Shown in pieces: positions 25,990-32,915 of a stretch of 64,000 nucleotides of DNA. The position numbers and the translations under genes are program-made. The stretch comes from Methanobrevibacter sp. (GTDB lineage: Archaea > Methanobacteriota > Methanobacteria > Methanobacteriales > Methanobacteriaceae): contig NZ_SUTM01000012.1 of the NCBI RefSeq assembly GCF_015062935.1, positions 23,235-87,234 on the forward strand. The letters run 5' to 3'. Every line of letters begins with the position of its first letter. Within the stretch, counting starts at the first letter, position 1. A model generated the notes under the pieces. The model did not search any database. It was given only the letters and a program-made list of their open reading frames with translations, and was not told where the DNA came from.

Positions 25990-26190
25990 ATGAAATATAA
26001 CTTAAAATTTAAAGATATTGATGAAACAAGAGAATTTAAAGAAACATTAACAATTAAAGATGTGTTGGCAGAATTAGGTTTGTCTGCTCAAACTGTTGTT
26101 GCAAAACAAAATGGTGAACTTGCCATAGAAGAAAGCCCAATTGAAGATGGTGATGATATTCAGTTAATTCAGATAATTTATGGTGGTTAA
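25990..26190 (+). CDS. ThiS/MoaD-like ubiquitin-fold sulfur carrier
   Basis: This 66-residue beta-grasp protein ends in IIYGG, the C-terminal diglycine that E1-like enzymes adenylate and that carries sulfur as a thiocarboxylate. The pattern LTIKDVLAELGLSAQTVVAKQNGEL ... DGDDIQLIQI is typical of ThiS/MoaD/SAMP. It could serve thiamine, molybdopterin/tungstopterin or tRNA thiolation. Its operon with a GMC/ferredoxin flavoprotein, and the divergent E1/LarE pair, suggest a dedicated sulfur-transfer job. The start has AGGTGAAAAT ahead of ATG. Confidence 0.9.
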   Translation: MKYNLKFKDIDETREFKETLTIKDVLAELGLSAQTVVAKQNGELAIEESPIEDGDDIQLIQIIYGG

Positions 26191-26217
26191 TAGTTATTTT
26201 TTTGCAATAACTATTAA
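26187..26217. terminator. Bidirectional hairpin terminator
   Basis: A 12-bp perfect stem (TTAATAGTTATT / AATAACTATTAA) with a T-rich loop contains the stop codons of both convergent genes, the ThiS/MoaD-like gene and the methyltransferase. It probably serves as a shared terminator. Confidence 0.65.
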
Positions 26218-26835
26218 TATATAATCATTTTCTTTTTTAAAGCTTTTTACACTTTTAAATCCTGCATTAAGTAAATATTTTTCCAGTTCATCTGCGGTGT
26301 AAACGCTCATTCCTTCAACTGTGGACAGCCATAGTTCATCGTCAGGATGGTTTCCGTCAGTTCCCTGAGCAATCATGAATTGTCCCTGCGGTTTGATGAT
26401 TCTTGAAACTTCCTTAAATGTATTTGCGATATCCGGCCAGAAATATATGGTTTCAAACGCACTAACCAAATCATAGCTTTCATCATCAATTGGCATATCA
26501 CTGACATCTGCCTGGATGACATTGCACCTTCCGCTTTCAACAGCATTCTGATTCTGTCTGATTGAAGCATTAACAGATACTCCAGAATAATCAAGTCCGT
26601 CAACATTTCCGGATGTTAATTTGAGGAATTTTTCTATGTTTACTCCACCTCCGCAGCCGATATCAAGTATCTTGTCATTTTCTCCCACATTAACGCATTC
26701 AAATGCAAAATCAGATATTTCTTTGTGATTTTCATTCATGTTTTCAATTGTCTGATATCCTTCTTCGCCGTGAGGTTTCATGCATTGGGTAATTTTTTCA
26801 GCTACCATTTTTTCATAACCTTTAATAATTTTCAT
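26194..26835 (-). CDS. Class I SAM-dependent methyltransferase
   Basis: This 213-residue protein has the Rossmann-type SAM site ILDIGCGGGVNIEKF, the acidic residue in VDGLDYSGVSV, NVIQADVSDMPIDDESYDLVSAFETIYFWPD and KPQGQFMIAQG. The family (Methyltransf_11/UbiE-like) methylates small molecules; the substrate cannot be told. It is divergent from the first binding-protein gene with only 26 bases between start codons, so the promoters must overlap. It is convergent with the sulfur-carrier gene. Confidence 0.88.
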   Translation of the reverse strand: MKIIKGYEKMVAEKITQCMKPHGEEGYQTIENMNENHKEISDFAFECVNVGENDKILDIGCGGGVNIEKFLKLTSGNVDGLDYSGVSVNASIRQNQNAVESGRCNVIQADVSDMPIDDESYDLVSAFETIYFWPDIANTFKEVSRIIKPQGQFMIAQGTDGNHPDDELWLSTVEGMSVYTADELEKYLLNAGFKSVKSFKKENDYILIVIAKK

Positions 26836-26861
26836 AATCTAATTATTATTTAGGTGATTAA

Positions 26862-27818
26862 ATGGATAATAAAATTATCGCAATTATTTTGGTAATCATT
26901 GCTATTATTATTGGAGGGGCATATGTTACCTCCCATAGTGATGATAACATAGTTACTATTGGATATTTGCCTTCAGATCATGATTCCGCATTGTTTGTGG
27001 CTCATGCACAGGGTGAATATGCCAACCACGGTATTCACACTAAGCTAGTTCAGTTCAATAACGGTGGAGACCTGATGACTGCAATGGCAAGTGGGGATGT
27101 TGAAGTTGGATATGTAGGTATTACTCCTGTTTTATCTTCTATCGAAAAGGGAGTTCCGGTTAAAATTATTTCCGCAGCTCAAACTGAAGGATCAGGTATT
27201 GTTGTTTCTCCAAGTTCAGGAATTCATTCTGCTTCCGACTTGTCCGGTAAAAAGATAGCTACTCCTGGGGAGGCTTCAATCCAGCACATGCTGCTTCAAT
27301 ATTATTTGAAACAGAACGGAATGTCATTAAGTGATTTGAAAGTAGCTCCTATGAAAGTTCCTTCCATGAATGACGCTTTGAAAACAAATAAAATCGATGG
27401 TATAATTACATTTGAACCTTATGTTACTACTGCTGTAGATAATGGAAATGAAGTGTTGGTGAAATCAGGTGAAATTCTGCCAAATCATCCATGCTGTGTT
27501 GTGGTGGCATCTGATGACTATTTAGGCCGTCATCCGGATGAAACTGTAAAACTTTTAGAGATTCATGCAAATGCAACCAAATTCATCAATGACAAGATTG
27601 CTGATGATGATACTGATGATGTTGTCGGTCTGTTGCCTGCAGATATTATTTCCAATAAGGATATTGAAGAGGATTCCTTGGAAAGTTTCCCATTCATTTC
27701 AGGATTAAATGAAAGCTTTAAAAAAGATGTTAAGGATTTCATGAATCTGGAAGTTGAATTGGGTATTTTAAAGAAACCTATTTCTGACGACAAATTATAC
27801 TGGGAAGGTAGTAAATAA
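26862..27818 (+). CDS. ABC-type substrate-binding protein, NMT1/SsuA-like, copy 1
   Basis: This 318-residue protein has one N-terminal membrane segment and then a periplasmic-binding fold of the NMT1/THI5/SsuA class (IGYLPSDHDSALFVAHAQGEY, QFNNGGDLMTAMASGDVEVGYVGITPVL, PFISGL). A conserved NHPCCVVVASDD has a Cys pair. The class binds nitrate, sulfonates, thiamine precursors or related anions and amines (family knowledge). It is highly similar along its length to the protein at 30880. No permease or ATPase gene is in the window, so it must use a transporter encoded elsewhere. AGGTGATTAA precedes the start. Confidence 0.9.
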   Translation: MDNKIIAIILVIIAIIIGGAYVTSHSDDNIVTIGYLPSDHDSALFVAHAQGEYANHGIHTKLVQFNNGGDLMTAMASGDVEVGYVGITPVLSSIEKGVPVKIISAAQTEGSGIVVSPSSGIHSASDLSGKKIATPGEASIQHMLLQYYLKQNGMSLSDLKVAPMKVPSMNDALKTNKIDGIITFEPYVTTAVDNGNEVLVKSGEILPNHPCCVVVASDDYLGRHPDETVKLLEIHANATKFINDKIADDDTDDVVGLLPADIISNKDIEEDSLESFPFISGLNESFKKDVKDFMNLEVELGILKKPISDDKLYWEGSK

Positions 27819-27836
27819 CTACCTTTACTTTTTTTT
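27805..27836 (+). terminator. Hairpin plus T-tract after binding-protein copy 1
   Basis: AAGGTAGT and ACTACCTT form an 8-bp stem across the stop codon, followed by a run of T residues (27829-27836). Confidence 0.65.
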
Positions 27837-27926
27837 GGGAGTGTCCGATAATTATTTGATTTTCGAATCTCCCTTATTTTTAGTTTATGATTACCTATTT
27901 ATGTTCGGATTTCCAAAATATCCAAT

Positions 27927-28346
27927 ATGAAACTTTCAAAAATTATTTGCATTTGCGCAGTGCTTGTGATTTTCTCAATAGGCATTGCCTCAGCAGTTGA
28001 CATCGATGACTTTAAGCCTCCAAGCGGCTTTGATGATGGTATTGCCGAGTCAATGGATAAGGATGACTTTTCAATTACCCTCGAAGAGTATGACAAAGAC
28101 ATAAGTAGTTCTCCTTTTGAAGGTGACCACTTCAATAATGTCACTGTTAAAGACAACATTGGTCAGTACACAGACTCATTTCATGATGAAGTCGGAGCAA
28201 TGGAGCTTGTTAAAATTGGAAAAACTCATCAGATTGTCAAATGCAAATATAAAGACACTGATGCTTCCAAAATAAGTGAGTGTGTAAAATATCTGGAAGA
28301 ATTCAACAAGAAAAACAACTTAACTCCTGAAAATATTGACAAATAG
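27927..28346 (+). CDS. Small secreted protein of unknown function
   Basis: This 139-residue protein has a clear signal peptide (hydrophobic residues about 5-22, then SAVDIDD). The mature part is acidic, without a recognisable motif; the C-terminal half alternates strands and helix. It has no strong ribosome binding site. It lies between the binding protein and the amidotransferase and may have its own promoter. It is probably exported or surface-located. Confidence 0.7.
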   Translation: MKLSKIICICAVLVIFSIGIASAVDIDDFKPPSGFDDGIAESMDKDDFSITLEEYDKDISSSPFEGDHFNNVTVKDNIGQYTDSFHDEVGAMELVKIGKTHQIVKCKYKDTDASKISECVKYLEEFNKKNNLTPENIDK

Positions 28347-28480
28347 TCTTTATTTTCTTTTTCTATTTTTTTAAAATTCTGCTTTGTGATTGTGCCCTGA
28401 TTTTATAAATGAATGAAATAATTATCAGACAAGCATTTTTTTATTTGATTTTCAATAATATTTAAATATGATAAAATATA

Positions 28481-28492
28481 TAACAATCGTTA
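28481..28492. promoter_or_regulatory. Palindromic operator candidate 4a (amidotransferase)
   Basis: TAACAATCGTTA, one mismatch from the palindrome, lies directly behind an AT-rich TATA-like stretch (ATAAAATATA) and 20 bp before a second copy. Confidence 0.55.
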
Positions 28493-28500
28493 TTGCAATA

Positions 28501-28512
28501 TAACAATTGTGA
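28501..28512. promoter_or_regulatory. Palindromic operator candidate 4b (amidotransferase)
   Basis: TAACAATTGTGA, one mismatch from the palindrome, starts exactly 20 bp after copy 4a. The second copy ends 24 bases before the start codon. Two half-degenerate sites on nearly the same helix face would suit cooperative binding. Confidence 0.55.
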
Positions 28513-28536
28513 TAAACAATGATGGGAGGATAATAT

Positions 28537-29316
28537 ATGTGTGAAATTTTTTGTTTTAATTCAAATAAGCCAAAACAATTAAATCAGTGCCTTGAATGTT
28601 TTTATAATCACTCAGATAATCATCCGCATGGATGGGGATTGGCTACAATGCAATCCGATGAATTTGTTATAGATAAAGAGCCTATAAAAGCAGCATGCAG
28701 TCAGCACTTAAAAGATATATTATCCAATCCTGTTGTTGGCAAAAATGTATTCGCCCATATCAGGTTAGCAACGGTTGGTGAAATAATATCTCCCAATTGC
28801 CACCCTTTCGTTGAAGCAGATGATAACAATCGATCTTGGATGTTAATTCATAACGGAACCATTTTTGACTTTCCCGAATTAGATAAATACAAAGAAAAAG
28901 AAAATGGCGACACTGATTCTGAGCGAATACTATTATATATAATCGATAATGTTAATCAATTTGAAAAAGATAAAAACGCTCCTTCAACAATTAAAGAACG
29001 TTTTGACATACTTTTAAAAATTGTATCCAATCTATCTAAAAACAATAAGCTTAATCTAATGATTTACGATGGAGAGCTAACATATATTCATTCAAACATG
29101 AAAGAGTCATTATATTACTTAAAAAACGAAGATGAATTTCTTGTTGCTACAACTCCATTGGATGATGATGAAAACTGGAAACAGGTCGAGCTGAATAAAT
29201 TATTTGGACTGATTGACGGAAACATCGTTTTTGAAAGCGAAGAACATGACAATGAATTTATATTCACTGAAGAACATGAAAAAGCTATGGAAGAATTTTT
29301 AAAAGCTATCAATTAG
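28537..29316 (+). CDS. Class II glutamine amidotransferase (YafJ/EgtC-like)
   Basis: This 259-residue protein starts with MCEIFCFNS, so Cys2 becomes the N-terminal nucleophile after Met removal. Further family segments are HPHGWGLAT, FAHIRLATVGEI, NCHPFV, LIHNGTI and GDTDSERIL. The family hydrolyses gamma-glutamyl amide bonds; EgtC removes the gamma-glutamyl group in ergothioneine synthesis. The next gene, 8 bases downstream, is glutamate-cysteine-ligase-like, so the pair parallels EgtA/EgtC. No EgtB or EgtD-like gene was recognised. A strong GGGAGGA site precedes the ATG. Confidence 0.9.
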   Translation: MCEIFCFNSNKPKQLNQCLECFYNHSDNHPHGWGLATMQSDEFVIDKEPIKAACSQHLKDILSNPVVGKNVFAHIRLATVGEIISPNCHPFVEADDNNRSWMLIHNGTIFDFPELDKYKEKENGDTDSERILLYIIDNVNQFEKDKNAPSTIKERFDILLKIVSNLSKNNKLNLMIYDGELTYIHSNMKESLYYLKNEDEFLVATTPLDDDENWKQVELNKLFGLIDGNIVFESEEHDNEFIFTEEHEKAMEEFLKAIN

Positions 29317-29324
29317 GTGATTTA

Positions 29325-30725
29325 ATGATTGATAAAGAAATTATTCGAAATAGATTATACTCAGAATTCATACAGCCAACAAATCAAGAAAAGAATTTTA
29401 TAGGTATAGAAATTGAAATTCCAATTGTTAATTTGGACAAACATGCCGTGGATTTCAATATTGTTCACAAAATTACAGAAAAGTTCAAAAATCAGTATTC
29501 TGATTTTAAAAGCGATGGTGTTGATTATGATGGAAATATCTTTTCTCTAAAAAATCATAAGACAGATGATATACTCTGCTATGATTGCTCATACAATAAT
29601 ATAGAATTTGCAATGGGTAAAGAAAAGGATCTCTTCACAATCAATGACCGTTTTTGTGATTATTACTCTTTTGTTAAAGAATCTTTTGAGGAGTATAATC
29701 ATACTTTAACAGGAATGGGAATTAATCCATACAGACAATATAATGTTAACCAACCTATTCCTTCAGAAAGGTATCTGATGCTTTATCATCATTTAAAATC
29801 ATTTAAGAATTATCAAAATCTCCCAATGCGTTTTCATAACTATCCAGAATATGGAATGTTTTCATCTGCATCTCAGGTGCAGTTAGATGTTCGCAAGGAT
29901 GATTTAATCCAAACAATCAATGTTTTTTCCAAATTGGAACCAATTAAAGCATTGTTATTTTCCAACTCTGTATTAATTGGTGAAGATAATGATTTAACTT
30001 GTTTTAGGGATGTATTGTGGGAGTATTCCGCCCATGGTGTTAATCCGCATAATATTGGAATGTATGATGTTGATTTTAAGGATATTTCAGAACTTCAGTC
30101 ATATCTTGAATCTTTAAACATGTACTGTGTAATGAGGGATGGTGCATACATTAATTTCCCGTCAATGAATCTGCTTGAATATTTCCAGAAGGATTATGTT
30201 CGTGGAGAAATTTATTGTAAAGGCCAATACCGTGAAATAGATGTCAAGCCAATGTTAAGTGACATAAAATATTTGAGGCCATTTAAATTTATCAATTTGA
30301 CTTTCAGAGGTACTGTTGAATTTAGAAGTGTCTGTACACAGCCTATAAAAGATTCAATGTGTGTAGCTGCATTTCATTTAGGACTTAAAGACAGCCTCGA
30401 TGAACTGGAAGAAATAATAAATTCAGATGATGTATTGTACCATAAGGGTTATACTGCAACAGAACTTCGCAAACTTCTAATTCATGATGAGATTCCAACA
30501 TTCTTAAATAAGAATGATTTATGCAAATTATCTAAAAAGATTGTGGATCTGGCTTCAGCAGGTCTTCAGGAAAGAGGAATTGGTGAAGAAATATTTTTAG
30601 ATCCGTTATATGCACGTATTAAAAAACATGCTAATCCCGCCAATGAAATTAGAAAATTGATTGACAATGGCATTAGTTTGGAAAAAATTATCAAGGATTA
30701 TGGTAATTTGAATATGGTCGTGTAG
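29325..30725 (+). CDS. Glutamate-cysteine ligase-like enzyme (GCS2/EgtA-like)
   Basis: This 466-residue protein resembles the glutamate-cysteine ligase family: FIGIEIEIPIVNLD near residues 24-37 (substrate and metal-binding acidic strand), CYDCSYNNIEFAMG, a YGMFSSASQVQLDV segment and FRGTVEFRSVCTQP. These ligases join glutamate through its gamma-carboxyl to an amine, often cysteine, using ATP. Most methanogens of this order are not known to make glutathione (general knowledge), so the product could be a different gamma-glutamyl compound. It starts 8 bases after the amidotransferase behind AGGTGATTTA. Confidence 0.83.
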   Translation: MIDKEIIRNRLYSEFIQPTNQEKNFIGIEIEIPIVNLDKHAVDFNIVHKITEKFKNQYSDFKSDGVDYDGNIFSLKNHKTDDILCYDCSYNNIEFAMGKEKDLFTINDRFCDYYSFVKESFEEYNHTLTGMGINPYRQYNVNQPIPSERYLMLYHHLKSFKNYQNLPMRFHNYPEYGMFSSASQVQLDVRKDDLIQTINVFSKLEPIKALLFSNSVLIGEDNDLTCFRDVLWEYSAHGVNPHNIGMYDVDFKDISELQSYLESLNMYCVMRDGAYINFPSMNLLEYFQKDYVRGEIYCKGQYREIDVKPMLSDIKYLRPFKFINLTFRGTVEFRSVCTQPIKDSMCVAAFHLGLKDSLDELEEIINSDDVLYHKGYTATELRKLLIHDEIPTFLNKNDLCKLSKKIVDLASAGLQERGIGEEIFLDPLYARIKKHANPANEIRKLIDNGISLEKIIKDYGNLNMVV

Positions 30726-30782
30726 TTTTTACAAAATGTTTATATATCTTTAAAATTATAATATACATTCAGGGGATTCATA

Positions 30783-30794
30783 TAACAATTGTTA
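30783..30794. promoter_or_regulatory. Palindromic operator candidate 5 (binding-protein copy 2)
   Basis: A perfect TAACAATTGTTA lies 85 bases upstream of the binding-protein start, downstream of a TATA-like ATAATATACA. The leader here would be longer than at the other sites. Confidence 0.65.
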
Positions 30795-30879
30795 ACTTAA
30801 TTTAAAAGTAATGTATTATATATATAAATTACATATTAAATATTGTAAATTAAGTTAATTAATTAACGGTGGTTTATGA

Positions 30880-31851
30880 ATGAATAAAAAAATTACATTT
30901 GTTTTAGTGTTAGCACTTGCTGCATTCCTTGTAATGGGTTCAGCTAGTGCAGGGCTCTTCGACTTTTTAGGCGGAGGCGACGACACTGTAAAAATAGGTT
31001 ACTTACCTTCTGACCACGATGCAGCTTTATTTGTTGCAGATGCAAAAGGTATGTATAAAGATAAAAACATTACTGTTGAACTTGTTCAGTTCAACAACGG
31101 TGGAGACTTGATGACTGCTATGGCTAGTGGTGATGTCGATGTTGGATATGTTGGAATTACTCCGGTTTTATCTTCTATTGCAAAAGGAGTTCCAGTTAAA
31201 GTTGTTTCATCCGCTCAAACTGAAGGTAGTGGAATTGTTGTAACTGAAGACTCTGGAATCAACTCAGCTGCAGATTTAAAAGGTAAATCCATTGCAACTC
31301 CTGGTGAAGCTACTATTCAATATGCATTACTTACCTACTACTTAAAAGAAAATAACATGACCATGGATGATTTAAACGTTTCAGCAATGAAAGTTCCTTC
31401 AATGAACGATGCTTTAAAAACCAATCAGATTGATGGTATTGTTACTTTCCAACCTTATGTAAGTATTGCTACTAATGATTCCAGCAACCATCTTTTAGCT
31501 GGTTCTGACGAAATTTTACCAAATCACCCATGTTGTGTAGTTGTTGCATCCGATGACTTTATCAAAAACCATGAAGACAAAGCTAAAGAAATAGTAGCTA
31601 TTCACAAAGAAGCTACTGACTTCATTAACAGCAATGTTGAAAATGGTACATCTGATGTTGTTGTAAAACTTTTACCTCATGATATCGTATCTGATAATGA
31701 TGTTGAAGCTCTCTCTTTAGAAAGTTTCCCATTCATCTCAGGTATTGATAAATCTTTCAAATCAGATGTTGATGCATTCCAACAACTTGAAGTAGATATT
31801 GGACTTTTAAACAGTACAATACCTCAAGATAAACTCTACTGGGAAGCATAG
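30880..31851 (+). CDS. ABC-type substrate-binding protein, NMT1/SsuA-like, copy 2
   Basis: This 323-residue secreted protein has a typical signal peptide (hydrophobic to residue about 19, then SASAG). The same binding fold and motifs as the gene at 26862 are present (GYLPSDHDAALFVADAKG, GGDLMTAMASGDVDVGYVGITPVL, NHPCCVVVASDD). The two are paralogs, with long blocks of identical sequence. It has its own promoter with a perfect operator palindrome, which copy 1 lacks. Ligand could be a sulfonate, thiamine precursor or similar molecule; not determinable here. Confidence 0.9.
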   Translation: MNKKITFVLVLALAAFLVMGSASAGLFDFLGGGDDTVKIGYLPSDHDAALFVADAKGMYKDKNITVELVQFNNGGDLMTAMASGDVDVGYVGITPVLSSIAKGVPVKVVSSAQTEGSGIVVTEDSGINSAADLKGKSIATPGEATIQYALLTYYLKENNMTMDDLNVSAMKVPSMNDALKTNQIDGIVTFQPYVSIATNDSSNHLLAGSDEILPNHPCCVVVASDDFIKNHEDKAKEIVAIHKEATDFINSNVENGTSDVVVKLLPHDIVSDNDVEALSLESFPFISGIDKSFKSDVDAFQQLEVDIGLLNSTIPQDKLYWEA

Positions 31852-31873
31852 TTAAAAAACTATGCTTTTTTTT
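31844..31873 (+). terminator. Hairpin plus T-tract after binding-protein copy 2
   Basis: A perfect 10-bp stem (AAGCATAGTT / AACTATGCTT) with an AAAA loop spans the stop codon and is followed by eight T residues. It looks like a bacterial-style intrinsic terminator. Confidence 0.75.
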
Positions 31874-32498
31874 AATTTTTTTCGTATTCTTCTTTTAAAT
31901 CGGCGATAGCTTTTTTGGTTTTTTCGTCTGAAACTTTGTCGATGACCCTTTGATTTTCAATTAATTTGTCCATGTATACTTTTCTTTGATTTTCACCAAC
32001 AATTTTGTATCTTGAAAAGTTAACAAGGGATTCTATGAGTGCAGACAGTCCTCTGTTAAATGCATGTACATTTTTATCATTAACGACAACTTCTCGGATA
32101 TTTCCGGTAATAAAGTAAATGTTATTGTCACCTTTGATTGGGAAATCTTCAGGAGTTTTAATCTCGACATTTTCAACATCCACAATAATGTAAGCGGGGG
32201 TGTTTTTAATGATAGCTATGTTGGTATTATCAGTATAATATTCATCGTCTAAGCAATCTAGTGTAGCATATGTGAAAACTAATGGATTTTGTGTAATGTT
32301 AACTACATATTCATTAGTCTCAAGTATGTTTTTCAATGTTTTTGATCCTTCAAAGATGTGGCAGAAAACCTTATTGTCACCAAGATACTTGAATGCAAAG
32401 GCACCTGCATTTTTAATTCCGTCTTTACTTAATGTGGTTGTAATACATTCATATTGCAAATCTTTTTCAATTCCTAACTGTGTTAAATCATGACTCAT
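31872..32498 (-). CDS. DUF447-family flavin-binding-like protein
   Basis: This 208-residue protein matches the archaeal DUF447 family, whose fold resembles flavin reductase/FMN-binding split barrels (recalled). Features are YECITTTLSKDGIKNAGAFAF near the start, VVNITQNPLVFTYATLD, and FNRGLSALIESLVNFSRY in the C-terminal half. The function is unknown. It overlaps the upstream 119-residue gene by four bases, so the two are coupled. It is convergent with the binding protein. Confidence 0.82.
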   Translation of the reverse strand: MSHDLTQLGIEKDLQYECITTTLSKDGIKNAGAFAFKYLGDNKVFCHIFEGSKTLKNILETNEYVVNITQNPLVFTYATLDCLDDEYYTDNTNIAIIKNTPAYIIVDVENVEIKTPEDFPIKGDNNIYFITGNIREVVVNDKNVHAFNRGLSALIESLVNFSRYKIVGENQRKVYMDKLIENQRVIDKVSDEKTKKAIADLKEEYEKN

Positions 32499-32854
32499 TT
32501 TAGCATCTCACTGGTTGAAAACGGTTCAGCTATTTTGTTTAAGTTACTAAATACTCTTATTAGGGAAGTTATTTCTGATTCAAGTTCAGTTTCATCAATT
32601 TTTCCGAGATGCTCAATATATTGTGGAAATATTTGTTTTCCATTTGAAAAAAACAGATAATATTCGTTAATGTTAACCTCATCCTGATTCAAATCTTCAA
32701 CAATTTCCTTATATAATCCGTTTAAGTCATTGTAACTTTCATTAAACATCTCTTTAATTTCATTGATGGGTTCATTATCTTCCAATTTTTTAAAAGCAGT
32801 ATTTAATCTAATAATTGAAATAGTATATGTTTCTAAATCAATTTCACCATCCAT
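32495..32854 (-). CDS. Small helical protein coupled to the DUF447 gene
   Basis: This 119-residue, mostly helical acidic protein has no family I recognise. The frame is open three codons further upstream from a GTG, but GGTGATTTCT positions the ribosome at the ATG at 32854. The stop overlaps the DUF447 start by four bases, so it is probably a partner of that protein. Confidence 0.7.
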   Translation of the reverse strand: MDGEIDLETYTISIIRLNTAFKKLEDNEPINEIKEMFNESYNDLNGLYKEIVEDLNQDEVNINEYYLFFSNGKQIFPQYIEHLGKIDETELESEITSLIRVFSNLNKIAEPFSTSEMLK

Positions 32855-32883
32855 AGAAATCACCTTCTGATGGTTTTAAAAAG

Positions 32884-32915
32884 AAAAAAAGAGTAATTTC
32901 TCAAAAGAGAAATTA
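32884..32915 (-). terminator. Hairpin plus T-tract after the acyl-CoA synthetase gene
   Basis: TAATTTCTC and GAGAAATTA form a 9-bp stem with a four-base loop across the stop codon of the minus-strand gene. On that strand seven T residues follow. Confidence 0.65.
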
